A stretch of DNA of 64,000 nucleotides from the NCBI RefSeq assembly GCF_009601685.2, contig NZ_CP045701.2, positions 4,960,001 through 5,024,000 on the forward strand, in the 5' to 3' direction. The translations under genes were made by a program, and so were the position numbers. This DNA comes from Pseudomonas brassicacearum. GTDB lineage: Bacteria; Pseudomonadota; Gammaproteobacteria; Pseudomonadales; Pseudomonadaceae. This document shows, in pieces, positions 12,000 through 22,657 of the stretch (its first letter is position 1; every line of letters begins with the position of its first letter). The notes below the pieces were generated by a model that was not told where the DNA came from, ran no database searches, and worked only from the letters and a program-made list of their open reading frames with translations.

Positions 12000-12989
12000 A
12001 TGCGCGTGATTTTTTTCAGCAGCCAGACCTACGACCGCGACAGCTTCAGCAACGCCCCGGCGCCCGCCGGCCTTCAACTGCAGTTCCAACCCGCTCGCTT
12101 GAACCTGGACACCGTGGCCCTGGCCGAACGCCATGAAGTGGTGTGCGCCTTCATCAACGATGACCTCAGCGCCCCGGTGCTCGAGCGGCTGGCCCAAGGC
12201 GGCACGCGGCTGATCGCCCTGCGCTCGGCCGGCTACAACCATGTCGACCTGCTTGCCGCCAAGCGCCTGGGCTTGAGCATCGTCCGGGTGCCGGCCTACT
12301 CGCCCCATGCCGTGGCCGAACATGCCGTGGCGTTGATCATGGCCCTCAATCGCTGCCTGCACCGCGCCTACAACCGCACCCGGGACGGCAATTTCAGCCT
12401 TCATGGGCTGACCGGGTTCGATCTGGTGGGCAAGACGGTCGGGGTGATCGGCACCGGGCAGATCGGCGCGACGTTCGCACGGATCATGGCCGGCTTCGGC
12501 TGTCAGTTGCTGGCTTACGACCCCTACCCCAACCCGCAGGTCGAAGCCTTGGGCGCCCGCTACCTGCCCTTGGCCGATCTGCTCGCGCAGGCGCAGATCA
12601 TCAGCCTGCATTGCCCGCTCAATGAACAAAGCCGACACCTGATCAACGCCCAATCGCTGGCTTCGATGCAACGCGGTGCCATGTTGATCAATACCGGGCG
12701 CGGCGGCCTGGTGGACACACCGGCCTTGATAGAGGCGTTGAAAAGCGGCCAGTTGGGCTACCTGGGCCTGGATGTGTACGAAGAAGAGGCCCAGTTGTTT
12801 TTCAAGGATCGCTCCGACCTGCCCTTGCAGGACGACGTGCTGGCCCGGCTGTTGACCTTCCCTAACGTGATCGTCACCGCCCACCAGGCGTTCCTGACCC
12901 ATGAGGCCTTGGCGGCGATTGCCATGACCACTCTGGACAACATCGCCGCATGGGCGGCCGGTACGCCGCAAAACCTGGTGGACAGCTGA
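12000..12989 (+). CDS. ldhA: D-lactate dehydrogenase (NAD-dependent, fermentative)
   Basis: Reduces pyruvate to D-lactate with NADH. The 329-residue protein starts MRVIFFSSQTYDRDSF, like E. coli LdhA. The catalytic trio is visible as Arg in NTGRGGLVD, Glu in LGLDVYEEE, and His in TAHQAFLT; the dinucleotide fold is GKTVGVIGTGQIGATFARI. The ATG at 12000 has GGAGG seven bases upstream. In Pseudomonas this gene commonly follows gacS. Within the D-2-hydroxyacid dehydrogenases the LdhA assignment is clear from the N-terminus. Confidence 0.95.
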   Translation: MRVIFFSSQTYDRDSFSNAPAPAGLQLQFQPARLNLDTVALAERHEVVCAFINDDLSAPVLERLAQGGTRLIALRSAGYNHVDLLAAKRLGLSIVRVPAYSPHAVAEHAVALIMALNRCLHRAYNRTRDGNFSLHGLTGFDLVGKTVGVIGTGQIGATFARIMAGFGCQLLAYDPYPNPQVEALGARYLPLADLLAQAQIISLHCPLNEQSRHLINAQSLASMQRGAMLINTGRGGLVDTPALIEALKSGQLGYLGLDVYEEEAQLFFKDRSDLPLQDDVLARLLTFPNVIVTAHQAFLTHEALAAIAMTTLDNIAAWAAGTPQNLVDS

Positions 12990-13081
12990 TCCCACAGGGA
13001 TGGAGTTTCGTCGGTCAGATCCCTTATGGATCATCCCAAGCCATGCCCCGTGCTAGCATGTCGCGCCTATTTGGAGGACCC

Positions 13082-13516
13082 ATGGCCGAACACGATTTCC
13101 GCTACACCCTGATGAACCCGCAGCACACCTTGACCGAAGTCCGCGCGCTGGCGCCGGGCCGCTACCAGGTCACCGGCAATGGCGGTTCGATCCAGGCCAA
13201 CGATGTGTTGCTCGTCACGCTCAAGGGCAGCAAGGACTTGTCCATGCGCCTGACCGTGGACACCGTGCGGCACCTGCTCAAGCCCATGGGCCAATGGACG
13301 GCCATGACCACCGGCCCGGTGTTCGGTGAACTGGCGATTCATACCTGGCAGGTCAATTGTGACGCTTGCGCCAAGGAACTGAGCTTCGAATTCGCCGTCG
13401 ATGCCAAGCTTGGCGTCAAGGCCGAGAAACCGGCCGCCACCGCGCGAATCGCCGAACTGGGCTGGACCACCGTGGGTGAAAAACACCTGTGCCCGAAATG
13501 CCAGGAAGCCGCCTGA
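13082..13516 (+). CDS. Conserved hypothetical cytosolic protein
   Basis: A 144-residue protein, MAEHDFRYTLMNPQHTLTEV..., without signal peptide. It carries two CxxC pairs near its C-terminal half (NCDACAKEL and LCPKCQE), suggesting a small zinc-ribbon. GGAGG lies just before the ATG. The stop is overlapped by the ATG of the next gene (TGATG), so the two are one unit. I recall it as conserved in pseudomonads next to ldhA, without known function. Confidence 0.75.
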   Translation: MAEHDFRYTLMNPQHTLTEVRALAPGRYQVTGNGGSIQANDVLLVTLKGSKDLSMRLTVDTVRHLLKPMGQWTAMTTGPVFGELAIHTWQVNCDACAKELSFEFAVDAKLGVKAEKPAATARIAELGWTTVGEKHLCPKCQEAA

Positions 13517-13920
13517 TGAAACGCTTGGCCCTTTGCGCGTCGATCGGCATGAGCCTGTTGGGGTGTGCCGCGGAACCTGTGCAGCTGCAACATGACCGCA
13601 GCTACATCCTGGAGTGGATCGGTGAGCGGCCATTGATGGACTACAGCCACCTGACCATCACCCTTGGGGATGACGGTCGCGCCTATGGCAATGGCGGCTG
13701 CAACCACTGGTTCGCGCCCTACACCCTGGAAGGCCACCGCTTGAGCTTTGGCAAGATCGGCAGCACGCGCAAACTCTGTGCCCCGGCGGTGATGGAGCAA
13801 GAGAGACGCTTCTTGCAAGCCTTGGAAAAGGTCGAACGCTGGGACATCTCGCCCATCGAACAAATACGCTTCTGGCCAGCCCAGGGCAAGCCGCTGCGTT
13901 GGTGGCTGGAGGAAGGCTGA
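13516..13920 (+). CDS. META/HslJ-like lipoprotein
   Basis: A 134-residue protein with a lipoprotein signal peptide: MKRLALCASIGMSLLGC with the lipobox LLGC, so attached to a membrane through Cys17. The mature part resembles META domains of the HslJ group: SHLTITLGDDGRAYGNGGCNHWFAPYTLEG is the typical N-terminal strand pattern with the conserved GGCN. The last residues read WWLEEG. It overlaps the preceding zinc-ribbon gene by one base. META proteins are often linked to motility or drug resistance, but nothing here fixes the role. Confidence 0.8.
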   Translation: MKRLALCASIGMSLLGCAAEPVQLQHDRSYILEWIGERPLMDYSHLTITLGDDGRAYGNGGCNHWFAPYTLEGHRLSFGKIGSTRKLCAPAVMEQERRFLQALEKVERWDISPIEQIRFWPAQGKPLRWWLEEG

Positions 13921-13961
13921 GAGGCCTCTGTGGCCAGAGATAGCTCCCGCTGGACTGCCCT

Positions 13962-14059
13962 GTAGGATCTGCCGAAGGCTGCGATCTTTTGATCTTGATC
14001 TTTCGCTCAAGATTCAATTGTCTGGGACAAGATCGCAGCCTCGTTGCACTCGACAGCGC

Positions 14060-14063
<4 letters not shown>
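13962..14063. repeat. Long inverted repeat (GTAGGAGCTG type)
   Basis: Arms GTAGGATCTGCCGAAGGCTGCGATC.. and ..GATCGCAGCCTCGTTGCACTCGACAGCGCCTAC. Its right end contains the stop codon of the thioredoxin-like gene (14060-14062). Confidence 0.8.
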
Positions 14064-16012
<1,949 letters not shown>

Positions 16013-16020
16013 TAGGCCGC

Positions 16021-16096
16021 CATCGCGCGCAAGCTCGCACACACTGGGTCTTTGGCGTTCACAAAACCCTGTGGGAGCGAGCTTGCTCGCGATAGG
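16021..16096. repeat. Pair of REP units
   Basis: A degraded unit (CATCGCGCGCAAGCTCGCACA) and, in opposite orientation, an intact one (CTGTGGGAGCGAGC-TTGCTCGCGATAGG), separated by about 27 bases: a REP doublet. Confidence 0.8.
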
Positions 16097-16108
16097 CGCG
16101 ACGCGGTC

Positions 16109-16783
16109 TCAATGATTGACGGTATACGCCAGCATCATCGAAATCTGCGACATCGGCCGCCCACCACTCTCTTCATGCCACTGGTTGAAGGCATTCTGCA
16201 CGGTCGCCAGGTCTCGCAGGCTGGTGGGGACTTTGTCGATGATGTCCTGGGCATTGAGCGCCGCCACTACGTCATAACTGGGCACGAAGGTGTCCTTGCC
16301 CATCATCCGCAAGAAGCGCGGCGCCGACAGGCCGCCCAGTTGATGGCCGTGCTTTTTCAGGTAGGTCCACAGGCCGACGATGTCGGTCACCGGCCAATCG
16401 GCGACCAGCGCGCTGAAGCTGCCCTTTTCATGGGCCACATCCAGTATCAACTGCGCGTTGCGCGGCACGCTCTTGAGCTTGCCCAGGTGGCGGATGATCC
16501 GCGCGTCCTGCATCAGCCGCTCCAGATGCTCGGCGCTCATCAGCACGACTTTCTCCGGATCGAACTTGAAGAACACCTCTTCGAAGGCCGGCCATTTGGC
16601 GTCCACCAGACTGTGCTTGAGCCCGGCGCGGAACACCCGCAGCGCCATGGTCGAGAGGTAGCGGTCGTCGCTGATCTTGCGCAGTTGCGCCGGGGTCTTG
16701 GGCACCGGCAGGTGGGCTTCCAGTTCAGCCGCCGAACCGAAGCGGTTCAGACAGTACTCGTGCAGCCACTTGTAATCGCGCAT
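16109..16783 (-). CDS. DNA-3-methyladenine glycosylase I family protein
   Basis: A 224-residue protein of the helix-hairpin-helix glycosylase group related to Tag (DNA-3-methyladenine glycosylase I), which removes alkylated bases. Visible landmarks are the N-terminal aromatic segment (DYKWLHEYCLNRFG), the YLSTMALRVFRAGLKHSLVDAKWPAFEEVF block that resembles the Tag core (xxVFxAGLxxxxVxxKWPxFxxAF) and LMQDARIIRHLGKL. The zinc ligands of E. coli Tag are not obvious, so it belongs to the divergent branch and its substrate is uncertain. It lies just downstream of ttcA, behind a terminator hairpin. Confidence 0.82.
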   Translation of the reverse strand: MRDYKWLHEYCLNRFGSAAELEAHLPVPKTPAQLRKISDDRYLSTMALRVFRAGLKHSLVDAKWPAFEEVFFKFDPEKVVLMSAEHLERLMQDARIIRHLGKLKSVPRNAQLILDVAHEKGSFSALVADWPVTDIVGLWTYLKKHGHQLGGLSAPRFLRMMGKDTFVPSYDVVAALNAQDIIDKVPTSLRDLATVQNAFNQWHEESGGRPMSQISMMLAYTVNH

Positions 16784-16806
16784 GCCCTCTCCTGGGGTCG
16801 GAAATG

Positions 16807-16848
16807 AAAACGGCGCCCTAAGTGGCCTGCATGGCCACTGGCGCCGTG
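16807..16848 (-). terminator. Terminator hairpin of ttcA
   Basis: On the minus strand ACGGCGCC..GTGGCC..GGCCAC..GGCGCCGT forms a long stem with a small bulge, followed by TTTTC. It stands 20 bases past the ttcA stop. Confidence 0.82.
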
Positions 16849-16867
16849 AATAGAAGCCCTGCCCTCG

Positions 16868-17692
16868 TCAGAGGTTCACCACATTGACGAACCGCGGCGT
16901 GGCGTTTTCATCGATGCGCAGGCTGGTGAAGTCGAACAGGTTGCGGTCCGCCAACTGCGACGGAACGACATTCTGCAAGCCGCGGAAAATGCTCTCGGTA
17001 CGGCCCGGCGTCTTGCGCTCCCATTCCTGGAGCATCTCCTTGACCACCTGGCGTTGCAGGTTTTCCTGGGAGCCGCACAGGTTGCAGGGAATGATCGGGA
17101 ATTGCTTGAAATCCGAATAGGCCTGGATGTCTTTCTCGCTGCAATAGGCCAGCGGGCGGATCACCACGTTGCGCCCGTCATCGGCGCGCAGCTTGGGCGG
17201 CATGGCCTTGAGCGAGCCGTTGTAGAACATGTTCAGGAAGAAGGTCTCGACGATGTCGTCGCGGTGGTGCCCCAGGGCCATCTTGGTTGCGCCGATCTCG
17301 TCGGCGAAGGTGTAGAGCGTTCCGCGCCGCAGGCGTGAGCACAGCGAACAGGTGGTCTTGCCTTCGGGAATCAGTTCCTTGACCACCGAATAGGTGTCTT
17401 TCTCGACGATGTGATATTCCACGCCCAGCGACTCAAGGTAGGCCGGCAGCACATGCTCGGGGAACCCGGGCTGCTTCTGGTCCATGTTCACCGCGACGAT
17501 GTCGAACTTGATCGGCGCAACCTTCTGCAGATGCATCAGCACATCGAGCAAGGTGTAGCTGTCCTTGCCGCCGGACAGGCAGACCATGACCTTGTCGCCG
17601 TCCTCGATCATGTTGAAATCGGCGACCGCCTCACCGGCCTGGCGGCGCAGGCGCTTCTGCAGTTTGTTCTGGTTGACCGTAAGAGTGCCCAT
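16868..17692 (-). CDS. ttcA: tRNA 2-thiocytidine(32) synthetase
   Basis: TtcA thiolates C32 in a subset of tRNAs, using ATP and a 4Fe-4S cluster. The 274-residue protein has the PP-loop [12 protein letters not shown], the cysteine pair [10 protein letters not shown] and the second pair in [14 protein letters not shown], all diagnostic for TtcA. The start [15 protein letters not shown] is preferred; the longer open frame up to 17914 crosses a palindromic repeat and is not protein-like. A terminator follows. Confidence 0.96.
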   Translation of the reverse strand: MGTLTVNQNKLQKRLRRQAGEAVADFNMIEDGDKVMVCLSGGKDSYTLLDVLMHLQKVAPIKFDIVAVNMDQKQPGFPEHVLPAYLESLGVEYHIVEKDTYSVVKELIPEGKTTCSLCSRLRRGTLYTFADEIGATKMALGHHRDDIVETFFLNMFYNGSLKAMPPKLRADDGRNVVIRPLAYCSEKDIQAYSDFKQFPIIPCNLCGSQENLQRQVVKEMLQEWERKTPGRTESIFRGLQNVVPSQLADRNLFDFTSLRIDENATPRFVNVVNL

Positions 17693-18094
17693 GACGCGAG
17701 ATCCGTGAGGTGTGACGAAAGGCCGGCATTTTACGCAAAAATCCGCCGCCGGCGAAGGCTGATGACCGACACTTTTGTGGCGAGACCATTGTGGGAGCAA
17801 AGCTTGCTCGCGAAAACAGACAGCTGGGTTTCTGAAAGACCGCATCGCGCGCATCGCGGGCAAGCCCTGCTCCCACAAGGTGAATTTCCATGCCAGGGCT
17901 GTGTACAGACCCATCGGCGATTAGCACCACGACCTACAGCGCGATTTGCTCTAAGCCCCCCATCCCCCTTGCGGTGACTCCTTTCTATACTGCGACATAA
18001 GGTCGCACACACTTACAGACCTTTACTTACCCGGCCATTTGGCCCGTAGGCGCTCCGTTGGGGGGCGATGGCAATAACAAAGGAGTGACTGACT
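17693..18094. other. Intergenic region with REP pair, ttcA to Yip1 gene
   Basis: 402 bases. It contains the REP doublet at 17790-17877 and, from about 17930 to 18094, the upstream region of the Yip1 gene with an AAAGGAG ribosome site at its end. I see no gene or clearly recognisable promoter here. Confidence 0.6.
17790..17877. repeat. REP doublet (GTGGGAGC type)
   Basis: TGTGGGAGCAAAGCTTGCTCGCG and the inverted CATCGCGGGCAAGCCCTGCTCCCACA, separated by about 40 bases. Confidence 0.85.
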
Positions 18095-18697
18095 ATGATC
18101 CATCATGTCGTGGGGCTCTTTACCCACCCTGATCAAGAATGGAAAGAAATCCGTGGCGATCAGGAGGAAAGCATCAGCCACATGTACCTCACCCACACGC
18201 TGATCCTGGCGGCCATTCCCGCGGTATCGGCGTTCATCGGCACCACGCAGGTGGGATGGGTCATCGGCAATCGTGCACCGGTCATGCTTACCCAGGAAAG
18301 TGCGCTATGGATGACTGTCATGTCGTACCTGGCCATGTTGGGCGGTGTGGCAGTGATGGGCGCCTTCATCCACTGGATGGCCCGCACCTATGACGCCAAT
18401 CCGAGCCTGGCCCGTTGCGTCGCGTTCGCCACCTACACCGCCACACCTTTGTTCATCGGCGGCCTGGCCGCGCTCTACCCGCACATGTGGCTGGGGATGA
18501 TCGTCGGCACGGCGGCAATCTGCTACACGGTCTACCTGCTGTATGTGGGCTTGCCGACGTTCATGAACATACCCCAGGACGAAGGTTTTCTGTTTTCCAG
18601 TTCGGTGCTCGCCGTCGGCCTGGTGGTGCTGGTGGCCATCATGGCGTTCACGGTCATCGTCTGGGGGCTGGGCGTCGGCCCGGTCTATACCAATTGA
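18095..18697 (+). CDS. Yip1 family integral membrane protein
   Basis: A 200-residue protein with five hydrophobic segments after a short soluble lead (MIHHVVGLFTHPDQEWKEI, the W-x-x-I motif that opens bacterial YIP1 proteins). Segments: LTHTLILAAIPAVSAFIG, VMSYLAMLGGVAVMGAFIHW, YTATPLFIGGLAALYPH, IVGTAAICYTVYLLYVGL and VLAVGLVVLVAIMAFTVIV. AAAGGAG lies eight bases upstream of the ATG. Bacterial members have no settled function. Confidence 0.85.
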   Translation: MIHHVVGLFTHPDQEWKEIRGDQEESISHMYLTHTLILAAIPAVSAFIGTTQVGWVIGNRAPVMLTQESALWMTVMSYLAMLGGVAVMGAFIHWMARTYDANPSLARCVAFATYTATPLFIGGLAALYPHMWLGMIVGTAAICYTVYLLYVGLPTFMNIPQDEGFLFSSSVLAVGLVVLVAIMAFTVIVWGLGVGPVYTN

Positions 18698-18750
18698 AGG
18701 ATTGAAACGGTCCCGATAGCACCCTCCAATAAAAAAGCAGGATCTGCCGA

Positions 18751-18780
18751 CACAGGCCGCCGCAAGGCGGCCTTCCTGTG
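18751..18780 (+). terminator. Strong hairpin after the Yip1 gene
   Basis: CACA-GGCCGCC-GCAA-GGCGGCC-TTCC-TGTG: a seven-pair GC stem with a GCAA tetraloop inside an outer CACA/TGTG pairing, 53 bases after the stop. The following T-run is poor, so it may need help to terminate. Confidence 0.55.
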
Positions 18781-18871
18781 TTTGAGCCGCTCGAAACGAC
18801 CACTGGGCGCCTGGACGATTCGCAACGGCCGACGCTTGCGGCATACTCGGGCTTCTGGAGACCCGTAAAGC

Positions 18872-19366
18872 ATGCTCGAGCAACTCAATACCCGCGTCGA
18901 AGAGTGTTACCAACAAGCCGAATCCTTTTTCAAACGTCCTTTCAAACGCCCAGTGGTCAGCTTCAAATTGCGTGGCCAGAAGGCCGGCGTTGCGCACCTG
19001 CATGAAAATCTGCTGCGCTTCAATCCGCAGTTGTACCGGGAAAACGCCGAAGACTTCCTCAAGCAAACCGTCGCCCATGAAGTCGCGCACCTGATTGCCC
19101 ATCAACTGTTTGGCGAACGCATCCAGCCCCATGGCGAAGAGTGGCAGTTGATCATGCGCGGGGTGTACGAACTGCCGCCCAACCGCTGCCACACCTACGA
19201 AATCAAACGCCGTAGCGTGACCCGCTACATCTATAAATGCCCCTGCGACGGCAGCGACTTCCCGTTCTCGGCCCAGCGCCACAGCCTGGTGCGCCAGGGG
19301 CGGCGGTATTTGTGCCGTAGCTGCCGCAATACCTTGGTGTTCAGTGGGGAGACCCGGGTCGAGTAG
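18872..19366 (+). CDS. sprT: SprT-like zinc metalloprotease
   Basis: A 164-residue SprT-family protein. It has the HExxH zinc site in VAHEVAHLIAHQLFG and a downstream zinc-ribbon-like part with CPC (YKCPCDGSDFPF) and CRSC (LCRSCRNTLVF). The family is related to eukaryotic Spartan, which degrades DNA-protein crosslinks, but the bacterial role is not well established. The ATG at 18872 begins MLEQLNTRVEECYQQAESFFKRPF, the usual N-terminus. Confidence 0.92.
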   Translation: MLEQLNTRVEECYQQAESFFKRPFKRPVVSFKLRGQKAGVAHLHENLLRFNPQLYRENAEDFLKQTVAHEVAHLIAHQLFGERIQPHGEEWQLIMRGVYELPPNRCHTYEIKRRSVTRYIYKCPCDGSDFPFSAQRHSLVRQGRRYLCRSCRNTLVFSGETRVE

Positions 19367-19393
19367 TCAGGCTTTGTGGTGTCTGGCGGTCCT

Positions 19394-19470
19394 CATCGCG
19401 AGCAAGCTCGCTCCCACAGGGGGGGTGTGAGCGGCGAAGATCCAATGTGGGGAGCTTGCTCGCAATGAGG
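19394..19470. repeat. REP doublet between sprT and the CoA-transferase gene
   Basis: CATCGCGAGCAAGCTCGCTCCCACA and the inverted TGTGGGGAGCTTGCTCGCAATGAGG. It sits between two convergent genes and may serve as their shared transcript end. Confidence 0.85.
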
Positions 19471-19482
19471 CCCTAAAGGGCA

Positions 19483-20664
19483 CTACATAATCACCTTGGC
19501 ACTGCGCAATTGAGCGATCCGCTGCGCACTGAACCCCAACTCCCCCAACACCTGGTCCGTATGCGCCCCCAGCCCTGCGCCAATATGCCGAGGCTTGGGC
19601 AACCCTTCGCAAAACTTCAACGGACAGGCCATCTGCGCCTGGCTCGAACCATCACCCCGGGGCACCTGTGTCACCAGCCCCCGAGCCTGTAACTGCGGAT
19701 GCCGCACCGCCTCCTCCAGGCTCAGCACCGGCTCGACGCAGGCATCGATCCCTGCAAACAAGCTGCACAGCTCGGCAAAATCATGTTTTTCAAACTCGGC
19801 TTGCAACGCCTGCTTAAGGGCGTGTTGGTGTTCAGGCTTGGGCGACAACCCCTGGGCCGCCAGTTCCGGCCGCCCCAAGGCCTCGCACAGTGCCTGCATG
19901 AACGCCGGTTCCAGGCTGCCCACCGACATCCAGCGGCCATCGCGGGTGCGGTAATAGTCATAGAAGCTGCCGCCGTTGAGCAGTTGGTCCTCCCAACCCG
20001 GCTCGACACCGCAGGCCAGGTAACCGGCACCGGCCATGGCGTTGAGGCTGAACACACAGTCCGTCATGCTCACGTCCAGGTGCTGGCCCTGCCCGGTCTG
20101 CTGACGGGCGATGACCGCCGCCAGCAGCCCGATCACCCCGTGCAACGAACCACCGGCAATGTCCGCCGCCTGGATGCCCAACGGCAACGGACCGCTGTCG
20201 GCACGGCCGGTGTGGCTGGCCAGACCCGCCAGGGCCAGGTAATTGATGTCGTGACCAGCGCGGTCCTTGTAGGGCCCGGTCTGGCCGTAGCCGGTGATCG
20301 ACACGTAGATCAGCCGCGGATTGATCGCCTTCAAGGCCTCGTACCCCAGGCCCAGTCGCTCCATCACGCCGGGGCGGAACTGTTCCAGCAGGATGTCGTA
20401 GGCCCCCAGCAATTGCGTCACCACCGCCAACGCCTCCGGCTGTTTGAGGTCCAGGGCCAGGCTGCGCTTGTTGCGGTTGAGGTAGGCGTGGCTGGCCGAT
20501 ACCCCTTGGTCATGGGGCGGCAGTATCCGCAACAGGTCCTGGCGGGTCGGCGACTCGATGCGTAACACCTCGGCCCCCATGTCCGCCAGCAACAGCGAGG
20601 CGAACGGGCCGGGCAGCAGGGTCGAAAAGTCCAGAACCTTGAGCGATGCCAGTGGGCCTTGCAT
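19483..20664 (-). CDS. CaiB/BaiF family CoA transferase
   Basis: A 393-residue class III CoA transferase or alpha-methylacyl-CoA racemase-like enzyme. The N-terminus has LDFSTLLPGPFASLLLADMGAEVLRIE, the family signature; RNKRSLALDLKQPE and VLLEQFRPGVMERLGLG-type segments follow, with GYGQTGPYKDRAGHDINYLALAG holding the catalytic Asp. Length and motifs fit single-domain acyl-CoA carriers such as racemases; the acid used cannot be read from sequence. It lies alone, convergent to sprT. Confidence 0.9.
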   Translation of the reverse strand: MQGPLASLKVLDFSTLLPGPFASLLLADMGAEVLRIESPTRQDLLRILPPHDQGVSASHAYLNRNKRSLALDLKQPEALAVVTQLLGAYDILLEQFRPGVMERLGLGYEALKAINPRLIYVSITGYGQTGPYKDRAGHDINYLALAGLASHTGRADSGPLPLGIQAADIAGGSLHGVIGLLAAVIARQQTGQGQHLDVSMTDCVFSLNAMAGAGYLACGVEPGWEDQLLNGGSFYDYYRTRDGRWMSVGSLEPAFMQALCEALGRPELAAQGLSPKPEHQHALKQALQAEFEKHDFAELCSLFAGIDACVEPVLSLEEAVRHPQLQARGLVTQVPRGDGSSQAQMACPLKFCEGLPKPRHIGAGLGAHTDQVLGELGFSAQRIAQLRSAKVIM

Positions 20665-20760
20665 GGGCGATCTCCGAGGGGTGATGGCTAGAGACTAGGC
20701 AGAGGCTGGTGGTGGGGCAATCACCGCAGGTGTCGTTCGGGCTGACAAATCCGCTCAGCG

Positions 20761-20925
20761 AGGGAGCTTGCTCCCGCTGGGCTCTGTAGGCGCTGGCGAA
20801 GGCTCGGGCCGCGTTCGGACGATCTTTTGATCTTTCGCTTGAGTCTCAAATGTCTGTGGAAAGATCGCAGCCTCGTTGCACTCGACAGCTCCTACAGCCC
20901 AGCGGGAGCAAGCTCCTCGCCACAG
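20761..20925. repeat. Composite of two palindromic repeat families
   Basis: A long inverted repeat (TGTAGGCGCTGGCGAAGGC.. to ..CTCGACAGCTCCTACA, 20785-20896) nested inside short GGGAGCTTGCTCCCGC-type arms on both sides, so one repeat appears to have landed in another. Confidence 0.7.
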
Positions 20926-20952
20926 AAGTACCTCCCCCGGAAAACACGGCGC

Positions 20953-20978
20953 AAAAAAACCCGCCGAAGCGGGTTTTT
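20953..20978 (-). terminator. Rho-independent terminator of dctA
   Basis: On the minus strand AAAAACCCGCTTCGGCGGGT followed by seven T: stem ACCCGC/GCGGGT with a TTCG loop, 17 bases past the dctA stop. Confidence 0.93.
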
Positions 20979-20994
20979 CATTGCAGCCTGAAGA

Positions 20995-22323
20995 TTACTT
21001 CGCTGGCGCGGCTTCAGCCGTTGCAACCAGATCATCTTCTTCACGGACGTCGGAGATACCACGACCACCGGAAGCCAGCTCGGTGTGCAACTGGTCTTCG
21101 TCCAGCTCCTTGACCCACTTGGCAACCACGATCGTGGCGACGGCGTTGCCCACCAGGTTGGTCAGGGCGCGGGCTTCGGACATGAAGCGGTCGATGCCCA
21201 GGATCAATGCCAGGCCGGCCACCGGCAAGGTACCCACAGCCGACAGGGTGGCGGCCAGTACGATGAAGCCGCTACCGGTCACGCCAGCAGCACCTTTGGA
21301 CGACAGCAGCAGCACCAGCAGCAGGGTGATCTGGTGAGTGAGGTCCATCGGGGTGTCGGTGGCCTGGGCGATGAACACCGCGGCCATGGTCAGGTAGATC
21401 GAAGTACCGTCGAGGTTGAACGAGTAGCCAGTCGGGATGACCAGGCCTACGACCGACTTCTTGGCACCCAGGCGCTCCATCTTGATCAACATGCGTGGCA
21501 GGGCCGATTCCGATGAGGAAGTGCCCAGCACGATCAGCAGCTCTTCACGGATGTAGCGGATCAGCTTGACGACGCTGAAGCCGTGGGCGCGGCAGATGGC
21601 GCCCAGCACTACCAGCACGAACACCACGCAGGTGATGTAGAAGCAGATCATCAGCTGGCCCAGTTGTACCAGCGAACCGACACCGTAGGCGCCGATGGTG
21701 AAGGCCATGGCACCGAAGGCACCGAGGGGGGCCAGCTTCATGATCATGTTGATGATGATGAACATCACATGGGCGAAGCGATCGATGAAGTCCAGCACCG
21801 GCTTGCCGTAGGCACCCAGGCGATGCAGGGCAAAACCGAAGATCACCGAGAACATCAGCACCTGCAGGATGTCGCCGTTGGCGAACGCACCCACGATAGT
21901 GTTGGGGATCACGTTGAGGATGAAGGCGATGATGCTCTGGTCTTTACCGGCATTGATGAAACCGGCGATCTTGCTGGTGTCCAGGCTCGACACATCGATG
22001 TGCATGCCGGCGCCCGGTTGCACGACGTTGACCACGACCAGGCCAATCAGCAGGGCGATGGTGGAAACGATTTCGAAGTACAGCAGCGCGTAGCCACCGG
22101 TCTTGCCCACCGACTTCATGTTCTGCATGCCGGCGATGCCGCTCACGACAGTACAGAAAATGATGGGGGCGATGACCATTTTGATCAGTTTGATGAACCC
22201 GTCGCCGAATGGCTTGAGGGCAACACCGGTCTGCGGGTAGAAGTGGCCGAGCAAAATACCGATGGCAATGGCTACGATCACCTGGAAATACAGGGATTTG
22301 TACAGTGGCTGACGAGTCGTCAT
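20995..22323 (-). CDS. dctA: C4-dicarboxylate:cation symporter DctA
   Basis: Imports succinate, fumarate and malate with protons or sodium across the inner membrane. The 442-residue protein belongs to the DAACS family: eight transmembrane segments plus two re-entrant loops, with the serine-rich [15 protein letters not shown] (first hairpin loop), [16 protein letters not shown] (substrate NLDGT motif) and [21 protein letters not shown] (second hairpin). The start [16 protein letters not shown] is chosen because AGGAAGG stands just upstream. A sigma-54 promoter about 120 bases upstream points to control by a DctB/DctD-type pair. Confidence 0.96.
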   Translation of the reverse strand: MTTRQPLYKSLYFQVIVAIAIGILLGHFYPQTGVALKPFGDGFIKLIKMVIAPIIFCTVVSGIAGMQNMKSVGKTGGYALLYFEIVSTIALLIGLVVVNVVQPGAGMHIDVSSLDTSKIAGFINAGKDQSIIAFILNVIPNTIVGAFANGDILQVLMFSVIFGFALHRLGAYGKPVLDFIDRFAHVMFIIINMIMKLAPLGAFGAMAFTIGAYGVGSLVQLGQLMICFYITCVVFVLVVLGAICRAHGFSVVKLIRYIREELLIVLGTSSSESALPRMLIKMERLGAKKSVVGLVIPTGYSFNLDGTSIYLTMAAVFIAQATDTPMDLTHQITLLLVLLLSSKGAAGVTGSGFIVLAATLSAVGTLPVAGLALILGIDRFMSEARALTNLVGNAVATIVVAKWVKELDEDQLHTELASGGRGISDVREEDDLVATAEAAPAK

Positions 22324-22452
22324 GGGCAAACCTTCCTCAAGAGTCCCGCATGACGACTTCCACCTGTCGTCCACGGCACCTCAATTGCGAACCCTCCTGC
22401 ACTGGAGGGATTTGTTTTTTGTCGGCTGCACGCGGCAGACCTGGGTGCTCTA

Positions 22453-22469
22453 TCGCAAGGCCCGTGCCA
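22453..22469 (-). promoter_or_regulatory. Sigma-54 promoter of dctA
   Basis: Minus-strand TGGCACGGGCCTTGCGA matches the -24/-12 consensus TGGCACG-N4-TTGC exactly. The expected start of transcription is near 22443, giving a leader of about 120 bases before dctA. Confidence 0.85.
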
Positions 22470-22547
22470 TTTTTCAGAAACTCCCTACAAGCGTTATTGC
22501 AGAAGGGCCCTGGAACTATTCGCGGGTTAAACACGGGCGTGGAATGT

Positions 22548-22602
22548 GGCGGATTTCCGCCCACAGGGCGTTTCTCACTCCGGGATTTGGCGGATATCCG
22601 CC
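22548..22602. promoter_or_regulatory. Two palindromic operator sites upstream of dctA
   Basis: GGCGGATTTCCGCC (22548-22561) and GGCGGATATCCGCC (22589-22602), near-identical palindromes 41 bp centre to centre, about four helix turns, and 85 and 126 bp upstream of the sigma-54 -24 element. This is the position of upstream activator sites for a DctD-type enhancer-binding protein. They also lie just upstream of the divergent AraC-family gene. Confidence 0.7.
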
Positions 22603-22657
22603 TTGTCGAGCCGCAGTGCCCTGCTACCATCGCCCGCTCAACGGACGGACTTCAGCC

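Larger units (their letters stand above)
20665..20994. other. Intergenic region with repeats and dctA terminator
   Basis: 330 bases: a composite of two repeat families (20761-20925) and the dctA terminator. Both flanking genes read on the minus strand, so it also holds the CoA-transferase promoter, which I cannot place. Confidence 0.6.

Noticed and set aside
13658..14017. Minus-strand frame opposite the META lipoprotein gene
   Set aside because: It begins in a palindromic repeat and is antisense to a gene with a good lipobox and conserved motif.
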